Origin: Pulicaria dysenterica
Lineage: Eukaryota; Streptophyta; Magnoliopsida; Asterales; Asteraceae
DNA length: 64,000 nt
Assembly (NCBI GenBank): GCA_947179395.2
Contig: OX359295.1
Coordinates: 16,762,083-16,826,082 of the forward strand
Direction of reading: 5' to 3'
Shown piece after piece: positions 33,187 to 46,864 of the stretch. The position numbers and the translations under genes were made by a program. The notes under the pieces are model-generated. The model saw only the letters and a list, made by a program, of their open reading frames with translations, had not been told where the DNA came from and did no database searches. Every line of letters starts with the position of its first letter. The stretch's first letter is position 1.

Positions 33187-33961
33187 TGCAAAGTTAAAAC
33201 TGTTAATGAACTTTGTGAAAATAGTTCAAGACTGTTAGAAGGATTCTGATAAAACAGTCGAGGACTGTTAGCTGTAATACGAAGACAGTTGTAACTAACA
33301 GTTGATGTAAGCTTTACATCTATTAGTCCAAGAGATCAGAACTGTTAGTACAAAGTTTACAACTGTTAGAAGACCTTGAAGAGAAGACTGTTAGAAGAAG
33401 ATCAGAACTGTTTCATTCAATAAACAGTTTCAGTTGAGCTATTTATGGAAAATGCTATCTTCTTGGATTTGAAGTATATCTTTAACAAAGTTTGAAGATT
33501 TTCAAGATTATCTCAGAAGATAGAAGATTACCTAACTGTCAACTTATCAAGGAGGATCAAGAGTCTATAAATACTCGATTAGAATATAGATCTCATATCA
33601 TAATTGTTTTTGCATTCGTACGTAATTGTTATTTGCTTTCAGAAATTCATTTAGTCTCTAAGTTTCTTTTGAAACCTAAGAACAGATTGTGTTCTTCGTC
33701 TAACATAAGAAGTTAGATTGGAGGTGTAGGTGAATATTGTAATCATCGATTGGTTATCAATAAACATCGTTTTGGCAGTATTACTTTGTGTTTATTAATT
33801 GAATTGCTCTTGTATTCAAAACCTTTTTAATCAATTGAGTGTGATTCCGCAACTTCTTAATTGATTGTGATCAAAACTATGGATTGTCTTTTTAACAACC
33901 TTGACTTTATTTCAAAAGATAATTCTTGTTATTTGATATTAAGTAATATCCGATCCTGACA
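33184..33961 (+). repeat. Array LTR 5
   Basis: 778 bp. TATAAATA from 33566; PBS 33964-33976. One CTGTTAG site has become CTATTAG, as in LTR 6. Confidence 0.93.
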
Positions 33962-34117
33962 AGTGGTATCAGAGCCTTATCATTAAGGTTCCATTGATCA
34001 CCAGTTGAAGGTTTTTGCACCAATCTGCTGTCGTTCTTAATTTAGAGTTTTTCTAAAGTTTAATTGTGTTTTTCAATCACCATACTGCAATGGAGTCCAG
34101 TGGATCTTTTGACAACT

Positions 34118-35385
34118 ATGGGATCTGGGTCCAACATTCGTGTTCCCATGCTCAAACCAACTGATTTTGAGATGTGGAAACTAAGAATCAAGCAGCATAT
34201 CCAATTAATGGACTATGCTATTTGGGAAATCATAGAAAAGGACCCCATTACTACTGTTGATTTAGATGAAACAGGAAAACCAAAGAAGAAACCACCACCA
34301 AAAACTGATGCTGAAAAGAAATAAAGGATGATCGAGATGAAAGCACTCAGCATCCTTCAGATTGCTATCCCCAATGAGTATCAGCATCAATTCAGAAAGT
34401 TTGATGATGCTCATGAACTATGGAATGCATTAGAGAAGAGGTTTGCGGGGAATACTAGTTCCAAAAGGAATCAAAGGGATATACTAAAACAAGCTTATGA
34501 GAACTTTACTAGTGGAAAGAATGAGAGTATTACTCAATTATTTGATAGGTTCTATAAGCTGGTGAGTCAATTGGAGAGTGCTAAGGTTAGACTAGAACAA
34601 GATTAGATCAATAGAAAGTTTCTTACGTCCTTAGGTGAAGAGTGGACAGTCTATGCTGCACAATGGAGAACCAAAGATTCTCTAGAGGATATAGAGTTAG
34701 ACGATCTATACAACAGCTTGATAGTGTTTGAGGGAGAGATAGAGGGAAAAAAAGGTCTGTTACCCCTAGCCACAATGCTGCTCTTCTTTCATCCTCAGGT
34801 ATGGACTCAAACCATTCTTTAACTAACTCTGTTGATGGTTATGAAGGTACTAGTTCTGCTGTTGGACTAGATGTAAACACTCCTGATGCTATACTTGAAG
34901 CCTTTTTTGCTAGCCATGTACATTCAACCCTCATGAATGAGGATCTTGAACAAGTGCATCCTAATGATCTTGAGGAGATGGATCTCAAATGGCAGATGGC
35001 CATGTTAACTGTCAGAGCCAAAAGGTTTATCAAAAGAACTGGAAGGCAGAACATGAACTTCAGAGCTGATGGCAAATCTGGTTTTGACAAGTCAAAAGTT
35101 AGATGTTTTAAATGTCAACAGTATGGTCACTTTGCCAGAGAGTGCAGATCAGGTGGACAAGGCCAGAATCAAGGACAACGGCCAACTCAAACCTCCTCAG
35201 CATTGGTATCACAAGAAGGACATGGGTTTGATTGGAGTGATCAAGCAGAGGAAGCCACTAACAACAAGGCATTGATGGCATTAACTGATTCCTCCATCAA
35301 ACTTGATTCACCAGAATCAGAAGACATTCAGGTATCTTCTAAACTCTGTCATAATCAATATTGCAAGGATCAGAAGACAGGTTGA
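34118..35385 (+). pseudogene. Array gag 5
   Basis: TAA at 34322-34324, TAG at 34604-34606, A-run loss near 34750. The knuckle keeps the GHFAREC form. Confidence 0.87.
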
Positions 35386-36154
35386 TGCAAAGTTAAAACT
35401 GTTAATGAACTTTGTGAAAATAGTTCAAGACTGTTAGAAGGATTCTGATAAAACAGTCGAGGACTGTTAGCTGTAATACGAAGACAGTTGTAACTAACAG
35501 TTGATGTAAGCTTTACATCTATTAGTCCAAGAGATCAGAACTGTTAGTACAAAGTTTACAACTGTTAGAAGACCTTGAAGAGAAGACTGTTAGAAGAAGA
35601 TCAGAACTGTTTCATTCAATAAACAGTTTCAGTTGAGCTATTTATGGAAAATGCTATCTTCTTGGATTTGAAGTATATCTTTAACAAAGTTTGAAGATTT
35701 TCAAGATTATCTCAGAAGATAGAAGATTACCTAACTGTCAACTTATCAAGGAGGATCAAGAGTCTATAAATACTCGATTAGAATATAGATCTCTAATTGT
35801 TTTTGCATTCGTACGTAATTGTTATTTGCTTTCAGAAATTCATTTAGTCTCTAAGTTTCTTTTGAAACCTAAGAACAGATTGTGTTCTTCGTCTAACATA
35901 AGAAGTTAGATTGGAGGTGTAGGTGAATATTGTAATCATCGATTGGTTATCAATAAACATCGTTTTGGCAGTACTACTTTGTGTTTATTAATTGAATTGC
36001 TCTTGTATTCAAAACCTTTTTAATCAATTGAGTGTGATTCCGCAACTTCTTAATTGATTGTGATCAAAACTATGGATTGTCTTTTTAACAACCTTGACTT
36101 TATTTCAAAAGATAATTCTTGTTATTTGATATTAAGTAATATCCGATCCTGACA
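35383..36154 (+). repeat. Array LTR 6
   Basis: 772 bp. A 6-bp deletion after TAGATCTC (near 35793) is shared only with LTR 8. TATAAATA from 35765; PBS 36157-36169. Confidence 0.93.
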
Positions 36155-36310
36155 AGTGGTATCAGAGCCTTATCATTAAGGTTCCATTGATCACCAGTTG
36201 AAGGTTTTTGCACCAATCTGCTGTCGTTCTTAATTTAGAGTTTTTCTAAAGTTTAATTGTGTTTTTCAATCACCATACTGCAATGGAGTCCAGTGGATCT
36301 TCTGACAACT

Positions 36311-37579
36311 ATGGGATCTGGGTCCAACATTCGTGTTCCCATGCTCAAACCAACTGATTTTGAGATGTGGAAACTAAGAATCAAGCAGCATATCCAATTA
36401 ATGGACTATGCTATTTGGGAAATCATAGAAAAGGACCCCATTACTACTGTTGATTTAGATGAAACAGGAAAACCAAAGAAGAAACCACCACCAAAAACTG
36501 ATGCTGAAAAGAAATAAAGGATGATCGAGATGAAAGCACTCAGCATCCTTCAGATTTCTATCCCCAATGAGTATCAGCATCAATTCAAAAAGTTTGATGA
36601 TGCTCATGAACTATGGAATGCATTAGAGAAGAGGTTTGCGGGGAATACTAGTTCCAAAAGGAATCAAAGGGATATACCAAAACAAGCTTATGAGAACTTT
36701 ACTAGTGGAAAGAATGAGAGTATTACTCAATTATTTGATAGGTTCTATAAGCTGGTGAGTCAATTGGAGAGTGCTAAGGTTAGACTAGAACAAGATTAGA
36801 TCAATAGAAAGTTTCATAGGTCCTTAGGTGAAGAGTGGACAGTCTATGTTGCACAATGGAGAACCAAAGATTCTCTAGAGGATATAGAGTTAGACGATCT
36901 ATACAACAGCTTGATAGTGTTTGAGGGAGAGATAGAGGGAAAAAAAAGGTCTGTTACCCCTAGCCACAATGCTGCTCTTCTTTCATCCTCAGGTATGGAC
37001 TCAAACCATTCTTTAACTAACTCTGTTGATGGTTATAAAGGTACTAGTTCTGCTGTTGGACTAGATGTAAACACTCCTGATGCTATACTTGAAGCCTTTT
37101 TTGCTAGCCATGTACATTCAACCCTCACGAATGAGGATCTTGAACAAGTGCATCCTAATGATCTTGAGGAGATGGATCTCAAATGGCAGATGTCCATGTT
37201 AACTGTCAGAGCCAAAAGGTTTATCAAAAGAACTGGAAGGCAGAACATGAACTTCAGAGCTGATGGCAAAGCTGGTTTTGACAAGTCAAAAGTTAGATGT
37301 TTTAAATGTCAACAGTATGGTCACTTTACCAGAGAGTGCAGATCAGGTGGACAAGGCCAGAATCAAGGACAACGGCCAACTCAAACCTCCTCAGCATTGG
37401 TATCACAAGAAGGACATGGGTTTGATTGGAGTGATCAAGCAGAGGAAGCCACTAACAACAAGGCATTGATGGCATTAACTGATTCCTCCATCAAACTTGA
37501 TTCACCAGAATCAGAAGACATTCAGGTATCTTCTAAACTCTGTAATAATCAATATTGCAAGGATCAGAAGACAGGTTGA
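36311..37579 (+). pseudogene. Array gag 6
   Basis: 1,269 bp. TAA at 36515-36517 and TAG at 36797-36799. Shares TTTCATAGG, GGTTATAAAGG and CAGATGTCCATG with unit 8. The last 222 codons from 36911 are open and include the knuckle. Confidence 0.87.
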
Positions 37580-38354
37580 TGCAAAGTTAAAACTGTTAAT
37601 GAACTTGGTGAAAATAGTTCAAGACTGTTAGAAGGATTCTGATAAAACAGTCGAGGACTGTTAGCTGTAATACGAAGACAGTTGTAACTAACAGTTGATG
37701 TAAGCTTTACATCTGTTAGTCCAAGAGATCAGAACTGTTAGTACAAAGTTTACAACTGTTAGAAGACCTTGAAGAGAAGACTGTTAGAAGAAGATCAGAA
37801 CTGTTTCATTCAATAAACAGTTTCAGTTGAGCTATTTATGGAAAATGCTATCTTCTTGGATTTGAAGTATATCTTTAACAAAGTTTGAAGATTTTCAAGA
37901 TTATCTCAGAAGATAGAAGATTACCTAACTGTCAACTTATCAAGGAGGATCAAGAGTCTATAAATACTCGATTAGAATTTAGATCTCATATCATAATTGT
38001 TTTTGCATTCGTACGTAATTGTTATTTGCTTTCAGAAATTCATTTAGTCTCTAAGTTTCTTTTGAAACCTAAGAACAGATTGTGTTCTTCGTCTAACATA
38101 AGAAGTTAGATTGGAGGTGTAGGTGAATATTGTAATCATCGATTGGTTATCAATAAACATCGTTTTGGCAGTATTACTTTGTGTTTATTAATTGAATTGC
38201 TCTTGTATTCAAAACCTTTTTAATCAATTGAGTGTGATTCCGCAACTTCTTAATTGATTGTGATCAAAACTATGGATTGTCTTTTTAACAACCTTGACTT
38301 TATTTCAAAAGATAATTCTTGTTATTTGATATTAAGTAATATCCGATCCTGACA
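37577..38354 (+). repeat. Array LTR 7
   Basis: 778 bp. TATAAATA from 37959; PBS 38357-38369. Followed by the leader variant ACCAATCAGCTG, shared with units 9 and 10. Confidence 0.93.
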
Positions 38355-38510
38355 AGTGGTATCAGAGCCTTATCATTAAGGTTCCATTGATCACCAGTTG
38401 AAGGTTTTTGCACCAATCAGCTGTCGTTCTTAATTTAGAGTTTTTCTAAAGTTTAATTGTGTTTTTCAATCACCATACTGCAATGGAGTCCAGTGGATCT
38501 TCTGACAACT

Positions 38511-39779
38511 ATGGGATCTGGGTCCAACATTCGTGTTCCCATGCTCAAACCAACTGATTTTGAGATGTAGAAACTAAGAATCAAGCAGCATATCCAATTA
38601 ATGGACTATGCTATTTGGGAAATCATAGAAAAGGACCCCATTACTACTGTTGATTTAGATGAAACAGGAAAACCAAAGAAGAAACCACCACCAAAAACTG
38701 ATGCTGAAAAGAAATAAAGGATGATCGAGATGAAAGCACTCAGCATCCTTCAGATTGCTATCCCCAATGAGTATCAGCATCAATTCAAAAAGTTTGATGA
38801 TGCTCATGAACTATGGAATGCATTAGAGAAGAGGTTTGCGGGGAATACTAGTTCCAAAAGGAATCAAAGGGATATACCAAAACAAGCTTATGAGAACTTT
38901 ACTAGTGGAAAGAATGAGAGTATTACTCAATTATTTGATAGGTTCTATAAGCTGGTGAGTCAATTGGAGAGTGCTAAGGTTAGACTAGAACAAGATTAGA
39001 TCAATAGAAAGTTTCTTAGGTCCTTAGGTGAAGAGTGGACAGTCTATGTTGCACAATGGAGAACCAAAGATTCTCTAGAGGATATAGAGTTAGACGATCT
39101 ATACAACAGCTTGATAGTGTTTGAGGGAGAGATAGAGGGAAAAAAAAGGTCTGTTACCCCTAGCCACAATGCTGCTCTTCTTTCATCCTCAGGTATGGAC
39201 TCAAACCATTCTTTAACTAACTCTGTTGATGGTTATGAAGGTACTAGTTCTGCTGTTGGACTAGATGTAAACACTCCTGATGCTATACTTGAAGCCTTTT
39301 TTGCTAGCCATGTACATTCAACCCTCACGAATGAGGATCTTGAACAAGTGCATCCTAATGATCTTGAGGAGATGGATCTCAAATGGCAGATGGCCATGTT
39401 AACTGTCAGAGCCAAAAGGTTTATCAAAAGAACTGGAAGGCAGAACATGAACTTCAGAGCTGATGGCAAAGCTGGTTTTGACAAGTCAAAAGTTAGATGT
39501 TTTAAATGTCAACAGTATGGTCACTTTACCAGAGAGTGCAGATCAGGTGGACAAGGCCAGAATCAAGGACAACGGCCAACTCAAACCTCCTCAGCATTGG
39601 TATCACAAGAAGGACATGGGTTTGATTGGAGTGATCAAGCAGAGGAAGCCACTAACAACAAGGCATTGATGGCATTAACTGATTCCTCCATCAAACTTGA
39701 TTCACCAGAATCAGAAGACATTCAGGTATCTTCTAAACTCTGTAATAATCAATATTGCAAGGATCAGAAGACAGGTTGA
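38511..39779 (+). pseudogene. Array gag 7
   Basis: TAG at 38568-38570 in place of Trp (shared only with unit 9), TAA at 38715-38717, TAG at 38997-38999. The last 222 codons are open. Confidence 0.87.
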
Positions 39780-40548
39780 TGCAAAGTTAAAACTGTTAAT
39801 GAACTTTGTGAAAATAGTTCAAGACTGTTAGAAGGATTCTGATAAAACAGTCGAGGACTGTTAGCTGTAATACGAAGACAGTTGTAACTAACAGTTGATG
39901 TAAGCTTTACATCTGTTAGTCCAAGAGATCAGAACTGTTAGTACAAAGTTTACAACTGTTAGAAGACCTTGAAGAGAAGACTGTTAGAAGAAGATCAGAA
40001 CTGTTTCATTCAATAAACAGTTTCAGTTGAGCTATTTATGGAAAATGCTATCTTCTTGGATTTGAAGTATATCTTTAACAAAGTTTGAAGATTTTCAAGA
40101 TTATCTCAGAAGATAGAAGATTACCTAACTGTCAACTTATCAAGGAGGATCAAGAGTCTATAAATACTCGATTAGAATATAGATCTCTAATTGTTTTTGC
40201 ATTCGTACGTAATTGTTATTTGCTTTCAGAAATTCATTTAGTCTCTAAGTTTCTTTTGAAACCTAAGAACAGATTGTGTTCTTCGTCTAACATAAGAAGT
40301 TAGATTGGAGGTGTAGGTGAATATTGTAATCATCGATTGGTTATCAATAAACATCGTTTTGGCAGTATTACTTTGTGTTTATTAATTGAATTGCTCTTGT
40401 ATTCAAAACCTTTTTAATCAATTGAGTGTGATTCCGCAACTTCTTAATTGATTGTGATCAAAACTATGGATTGTCTTTTTAACAACCTTGACTTTATTTC
40501 AAAAGATAATTCTTGTTATTTGATATTAAGTAATATCCGATCCTGACA
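39777..40548 (+). repeat. Array LTR 8
   Basis: 772 bp, with the same 6-bp deletion as LTR 6. TATAAATA from 40159; PBS 40551-40563. Confidence 0.93.
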
Positions 40549-40704
40549 AGTGGTATCAGAGCCTTATCATTAAGGTTCCATTGATCACCAGTTGAAGGTT
40601 TTTGCACCAATCTGCTGTCGTTCTTAATTTAGAGTTTTTCTAAAGTTTAATTGTGTTTTTCAATCACCATACTGCAATGGAGTCCAGTGGATCTTCTGAC
40701 AACT

Positions 40705-41981
40705 ATGGGATCTGGGTCCAACATTCGTGTTCCCATGCTCAAACCAACTGATTTTGAGATGTGGAAACTAAGAATCAAGCAGCATATCCAATTAATGGAC
40801 TATGCTATTTGGGAAATCATAGAAAAGGACCCCATTACTACTGTTGATTTAGATGAAACAGGAAAACCAAAGAAGAAACCACCACCAAAAACTGATGCTG
40901 AAAAGAAATAAAGGATGATCGAGATGAAAGCACTCAGCATCCTTCAGATTGCTATCCCCAATGAGTATCAGCATCAATTCAAAAAGTTTGATGATGCTCA
41001 TGAACTATGGAATGCATTAGAGAAGAGGTTTGCGGGGAATACTAGTTCCAAAAGGAATCAAAGGGATATACCAAAACAAGCTTATGAGAACTTTACTAGT
41101 GGAAAGAATGAGAGTATTACTCAATTATTTGATAGGTTCTATAAGCTGGTGAGTCAATTGGAGAGTGCTAAGGTTAGACTAGAACAAGATTAGATCAATA
41201 GAAAGTTTCATAGGTCCTTAGGTGAAGAGTGGACAGTCTATGTTGCACAATGGAGAACCAAAGATTCTCTAGAGGATATAGAGTTAGACGATCTATACAA
41301 CAGCTTGATAGTGTTTGAGGGAGAGATAGAGGGAAAAAAAAGGTCTGTTACCCCTAGCCACAATGCTGCTCTTCTTTCATCCTCAGGTATGGACTCAAAC
41401 CATTCTTTAACTAACTCTGTTGATGGTTATAAAGGTACTAGTTCTGCTGTTGGACTAGATGTAAACACTCCTGATGCTATACTTGAAGCCTTTTTTGCTA
41501 GCCATGTACATTCAACCCTCACGAATGAGGATCTTGAACAAGTGCATCCTAATGATCTTGAGGAGATGGATCTCAAATGGCAGATGTCCATGTTAACTGT
41601 CAGAGCCAAAAGGTTTATCAAAAGAACTGGAAGGCAGAACATGAACTTCAGAGCTGATGGCAAAGCTGGTTTTGACAAGTCAAAAGTTAGATGTTTTAAA
41701 TGTCAACAGTATGGTCACTTTACCAGAGAGTGCAGATCAGGTGGACAAGGCCAGAATCAAGGACAACGGCCAACTCAAACCTCCTCAGCATTGGTATCAC
41801 AAGAAGGACATGGGTTTGATTGGAGTGATCAAGCAGAGGAAGCCACTAACAACAAGGCATTGATGGCATTAACTGATTAACTGATTCCTCCATCAAACTT
41901 GATTCACCAGAATCAGAAGACATTCAGGTATCTTCTAAACTCTGTAATAATCAATATTGCAAGGATCAGAAGACAGGTTGA
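40705..41981 (+). pseudogene. Array gag 8
   Basis: TAA at 40909-40911 and TAG at 41191-41193, plus an 8-bp tandem duplication of TAACTGAT near 41872-41887 that stops the frame after ALMALTD. Otherwise the twin of unit 6. Confidence 0.87.
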
Positions 41982-42756
41982 TGCAAAGTTAAAACTGTTA
42001 ATGAACTTTGTGAAAATAGTTCAAGACTGTTAGAAGGATTCTGATAAAACAGTCGAGGACTGTTAGCTGTAATACGAAGACAGTTGTAACTAACAGTTGA
42101 TGTAAGCTTTACATCTGTTAGTCCAAGAGATCAGAACTGTTAGTACAAAGTTTACAACTGTTAGAAGACCTTGAAGAGAAGACTGTTAGAAGAAGATCAG
42201 AACTGTTTCATTCAATAAACAGTTTCAGTTGAGCTATTTATGGAAAATGCTATCTTCTTGGATTTGAAGTATATCTTTAACAAAGTTTGAAGATTTTCAA
42301 GATTATCTCAGAAGATAGAAGATTACCTAACTGTCAACTTATCAAGGAGGATCAAGAGTCTATAAATACTCGATTAGAATATAGATCTCATATCATAATT
42401 GTTTTTGCATTCGTACGTAATTGTTATTTGCTTTCAGAAATTCATTTAGTCTCTAAGTTTCTTTTGAAACCTAAGAACAGATTGTGTTCTTCGTCTAACA
42501 TAAGAAGTTAGATTGGAGGTGTAGGTGAATATTGTAATCATCGATTGGTTATCAATAAACATCGTTTTGGCAGTATTACTTTGTGTTTATTAATTGAATT
42601 GCTCTTGTATTCAAAACCTTTTTAATCAATTGAGTGTGATTCCGCAACTTCTTAATTGATTGTGATCAAAACTATGGATTGTCTTTTTAACAACCTTGAC
42701 TTTATTTCAAAAGATAATTCTTGTTATTTGATATTAAGTAATATCCGATCCTGACA
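41979..42756 (+). repeat. Array LTR 9
   Basis: 778 bp. TATAAATA from 42361; PBS 42759-42771. Confidence 0.93.
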
Positions 42757-42912
42757 AGTGGTATCAGAGCCTTATCATTAAGGTTCCATTGATCACCAGT
42801 TGAAGGTTTTTGCACCAATCAGCTGTCGTTCTTAATTTAGAGTTTTTCTAAAGTTTAATTGTGTTTTTCAATCACCATACTGCAATGGAGTCCAGTGGAT
42901 CTTCTGACAACT

Positions 42913-44181
42913 ATGGGATCTGGGTCCAACATTCGTGTTCCCATGCTCAAACCAACTGATTTTGAGATGTAGAAACTAAGAATCAAGCAGCATATCCAAT
43001 TAATGGACTATGCTATTTGGGAAATCATAGAAAAGGACCCCATTACTACTGTTGATTTAGATGAAACAGGAAAACCAAAGAAGAAACCACCACCAAAAAC
43101 TGATGCTGAAAAGAAATAAAGGATGATCGAGATGAAAGCACTCAGCATCCTTCAGATTGCTATCCCCAATGAGTATCAGCATCAATTCAAAAAGTTTGAT
43201 GATGCTCATGAACTATGGAATGCATTAGAGAAGAGGTTTGCGGGGAATACTAGTTCCAAAAGGAATCAAAGGGATATACCAAAACAAGCTTATGAGAACT
43301 TTACTAGTGGAAAGAATGAGAGTATTACTCAATTATTTGATAGGTTCTATAAGCTGGTGAGTCAATTGGAGAGTGCTAAGGTTAGACTAGAACAAGATTA
43401 GATCAATAGAAAGTTTCTTAGGTCCTTAGGTGAAGAGTGGACAGTCTATGTTGCACAATGGAGAACCAAAGATTCTCTAGAGGATATAGAGTTAGACGAT
43501 CTATACAACAGCTTGATAGTGTTTGAGGGAGAGATAGAGGGAAAAAAAAGGTCTGTTACCCCTAGCCACAATGCTGCTCTTCTTTCATCCTCAGGTATGG
43601 ACTCAAACCATTCTTTAACTAACTCTGTTGATGGTTATGAAGGTACTAGTTCTGCTGTTGGACTAGATGTAAACACTCCTGATGCTATACTTGAAGCCTT
43701 TTTTGCTAGCCATGTACATTCAACCCTCACGAATGAGGATCTTGAACAAGTGCATCCTAATGATCTTGAGGAGATGGATCTCAAATGGCAGATGGCCATG
43801 TTAACTGTCAGAGCCAAAAGGTTTATCAAAAGAACTGGAAGGCAGAACATGAACTTCAGAGCTGATGGCAAAGCTGGTTTTGACAAGTCAAAAGTTAGAT
43901 GTTTTAAATGTCAACAGTATGGTCACTTTGCCAGAGAGTGCAGATCAGGTGGACAAGGCCAGAATCAAGGACAACGGCCAACTCAAACCTCCTCAGCATT
44001 GGTATCACAAGAAGGACATGGGTTTGATTGGAGTGATCAAGCAGAGGAAGCCACTAACAACAAGGCATTGATGGCATTAACTGATTCCTCCATCAAACTT
44101 GATTCACCAGAATCAGAAGACATTCAGGTATCTTCTAAACTCTGTAATAATCAATATTGCAAGGATCAGAAGACAGGTTGA
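42913..44181 (+). pseudogene. Array gag 9
   Basis: TAG at 42970-42972, TAA at 43117-43119, TAG at 43399-43401: the same three lesions as unit 7. The last 222 codons from 43513 are open. Confidence 0.87.
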
Positions 44182-44956
44182 TGCAAAGTTAAAACTGTTA
44201 ATGAACTTTGTGAAAATAGTTCAAGACTGTTAGAAGGATTCTGATAAAACAGTCGAGGACTGTTAGCTGTAATACGAAGACAGTTGTAACTAACAGTTGA
44301 TGTAAGCTTTACATCTGTTAGTCCAAGAGATCAGAACTGTTAGTACAAAGTTTACAACTGTTAGAAGACCTTGAAGAGAAGACTGTTAGAAGAAGATCAG
44401 AACTGTTTCATTCAATAAACAGTTTCAGTTGAGCTATTTATGGAAAATGCTATCTTCTTGGATTTGAAGTATATCTTTAACAAAGTTTGAAGATTTTCAA
44501 GATTATCTCAGAAGATAGAAGATTACCTAACTGTCAACTTATCAAGGAGGATCAAGAGTCTATAAATACTCGATTAGAATATAGATCTCATATCATAATT
44601 GTTTTTGCATTCGTACGTAATTGTTATTTGCTTTCAGAAATTCATTTAGTCTCTAAGTTTCTTTTGAAACCTAAGAACAGATTGTGTTCTTCGTCTAACA
44701 TAAGAAGTTAGATTGGAGGTGTAGGTGAATATTGTAATCATCGATTGGTTATCAATAAACATCGTTTTGGCAGTATTACTTTGTGTTTATTAATTGAATT
44801 GCTCTTGTATTCAAAACCTTTTTAATCAATTGAGTGTGATTCCGCAACTTCTTAATTGATTGTGATCAAAACTATGGATTGTCTTTTTAACAACCTTGAC
44901 TTTATTTCAAAAGATAATTCTTGTTATTTGATATTAAGTAATATCCGATCCTGACA
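44179..44956 (+). repeat. Array LTR 10
   Basis: 778 bp. TATAAATA from 44561; PBS 44959-44971. Confidence 0.93.
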
Positions 44957-45112
44957 AGTGGTATCAGAGCCTTATCATTAAGGTTCCATTGATCACCAGT
45001 TGAAGGTTTTTGCACCAATCAGCTGTCGTTCTTAATTTAGAGTTTTTCTAAAGTTTAATTGTGTTTTTCAATCACCATACTGCAATGGAGTCCAGTGGAT
45101 CTTCTGACAACT

Positions 45113-46864
45113 ATGGGATCTGGGTCCAACATTCGTGTTCCCATGCTCAAACCAACTGATTTTGAGATGTGGAAACTAAGAATCAAGCAGCATATCCAAT
45201 TAATGGACTATGCTATTTGGGAAATCATAGAAAAGGACCCCATTACTACTGTTGATTTAGATGAAATAGGAAAACCATAGAAGATACCACCACCAAAAAC
45301 TGATGCTGAAAAGAAAGAAAGGATGATCGAGATGAAAGCACTCAGCATCCTTCAGATTGCTATCCCCAATGAGTATCAGCATCAATTCAAAAAGTTTGAT
45401 GATGCTCATGAACTATGGAATGCATTAGAGAAGAGGTTTGCGGGGAATACTAGTTCCAAAAGGAATCAAAGGGATATACTAAAACAAGCTTATGAGAACT
45501 TTACTAGTGGAAAGAATGAGAGTATTACTCAATTATTTGATAGGTTCTATAAGCTGGTGAGTCAATTGGAGAGTGCTAAGGTTAGACTAGAACAAGATTA
45601 GATCAATAGAAAGTTTCTTAGGTCCTTAGGTGAAGAGTGGACAGTCTATGCTGCACAATGGAGAACCAAAGATTCTCTAGAGGATATAGAGTTAGACGAT
45701 CTATACAACAGCTTGATAGTGTTTGAGGGAGAGATAGAGGAAAAAATAAAGTCTGTTACCCCTAACCACAATGCTGCTCTTCTTTCATCCTCAGGTATGG
45801 ACTCAAACCATTCTTTAACTAACTCTGTTGATGGTTATGAAGGTACTAGTTCTGCTGTTGGACTAGATGTAAACACTCCTGATGCTATACTTGAAGCCTT
45901 TCTTGCTAGCCATGCACATTCAACCCTCACGAATGAGGATCTTGAACAAGTGCATCCTGATGATCTTGAGGAGATGGATCTCAAATGGCAGATGGCCATG
46001 TTAACTGTCAGAGCCAAAAGGTTTATCAAAAGAACTGGAAGGCAGAACATGAACTTCAGAGCTGATGGCAAAGCTGGTTTTGACAAGTCAAAAGTAAGAT
46101 GTTTTAAATGTCAACAGTATGGTCACTTTGCCAGAGAGTGCAGATCAGGTGGACAAGGCCAGAATCAAGGACAACGGCCAACTCAAACCTCCTCAGCATT
46201 GAACTCAAACCACAATGCTGAGGGAAAAATAAAGTCTGTTACCCCTAGCCACAATGCTGCTCTTCTTTCATCCTCAGGTATGGACTCAAACAATTCTTTA
46301 ACTAACTCTGTTGATGGTTATGAAGGTACTAGTTCTGCTGTTGGACTAGATGTAAACACTCCTGATGCTATACTTGAAGCCTTTCTTGCTAGCCATGCAC
46401 ATTCAACCCTCACGAATGAGGATCTTGAACAAGTGCATCCTGATGATCTTGAGGAGATGGATCTCAAATGGCAGATGGCCATGTTAACTGTCAGAGCCAA
46501 AAGGTTTATCAAAAGAACTGGTAGGCAGAACATGAACTTCAGAGCTGATGGCAAAGCTGGTTTTGACAAGTCAAAAGTAAGATGTTTTAAATGTCAACAG
46601 TATGGTCACTTTGCCAGAGAGTGCAGATCAGGTGGACAAGGCCAGAATCAAGGACAACGGCCAACTCAAACATCCTCAGCATTGGTATCACAAGAAGGAC
46701 ATGGGTTTGATTGGAGTGATCAAGCAGAGGAAGCCACTAACAACAAGGCATTGATGGCATTAACTGATTCCTCCATCAAACTAGATTCACCAGAATCAGA
46801 AGACATTCAGGTATCTTCTAAACTCTGTCATAATCAATATTGCAAGGATCAGAAGACAGGTTGA
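45113..46864 (+). pseudogene. Array gag 10, with in-frame duplication of the knuckle region
   Basis: 1,752 bp. A 483-bp (161-codon) tandem duplication repeats the segment from about 45748 at about 46231, joined by a short NSNHNAEG-like linker. The 383-codon frame 45713-46864 therefore encodes two complete CCHC knuckles (near 46099 and 46582). Stops upstream: TAG at 45278-45280 (after GKP) and TAG at 45599-45601 (after EQD). It is the first unit from the left with the GKP stop. Confidence 0.87.
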
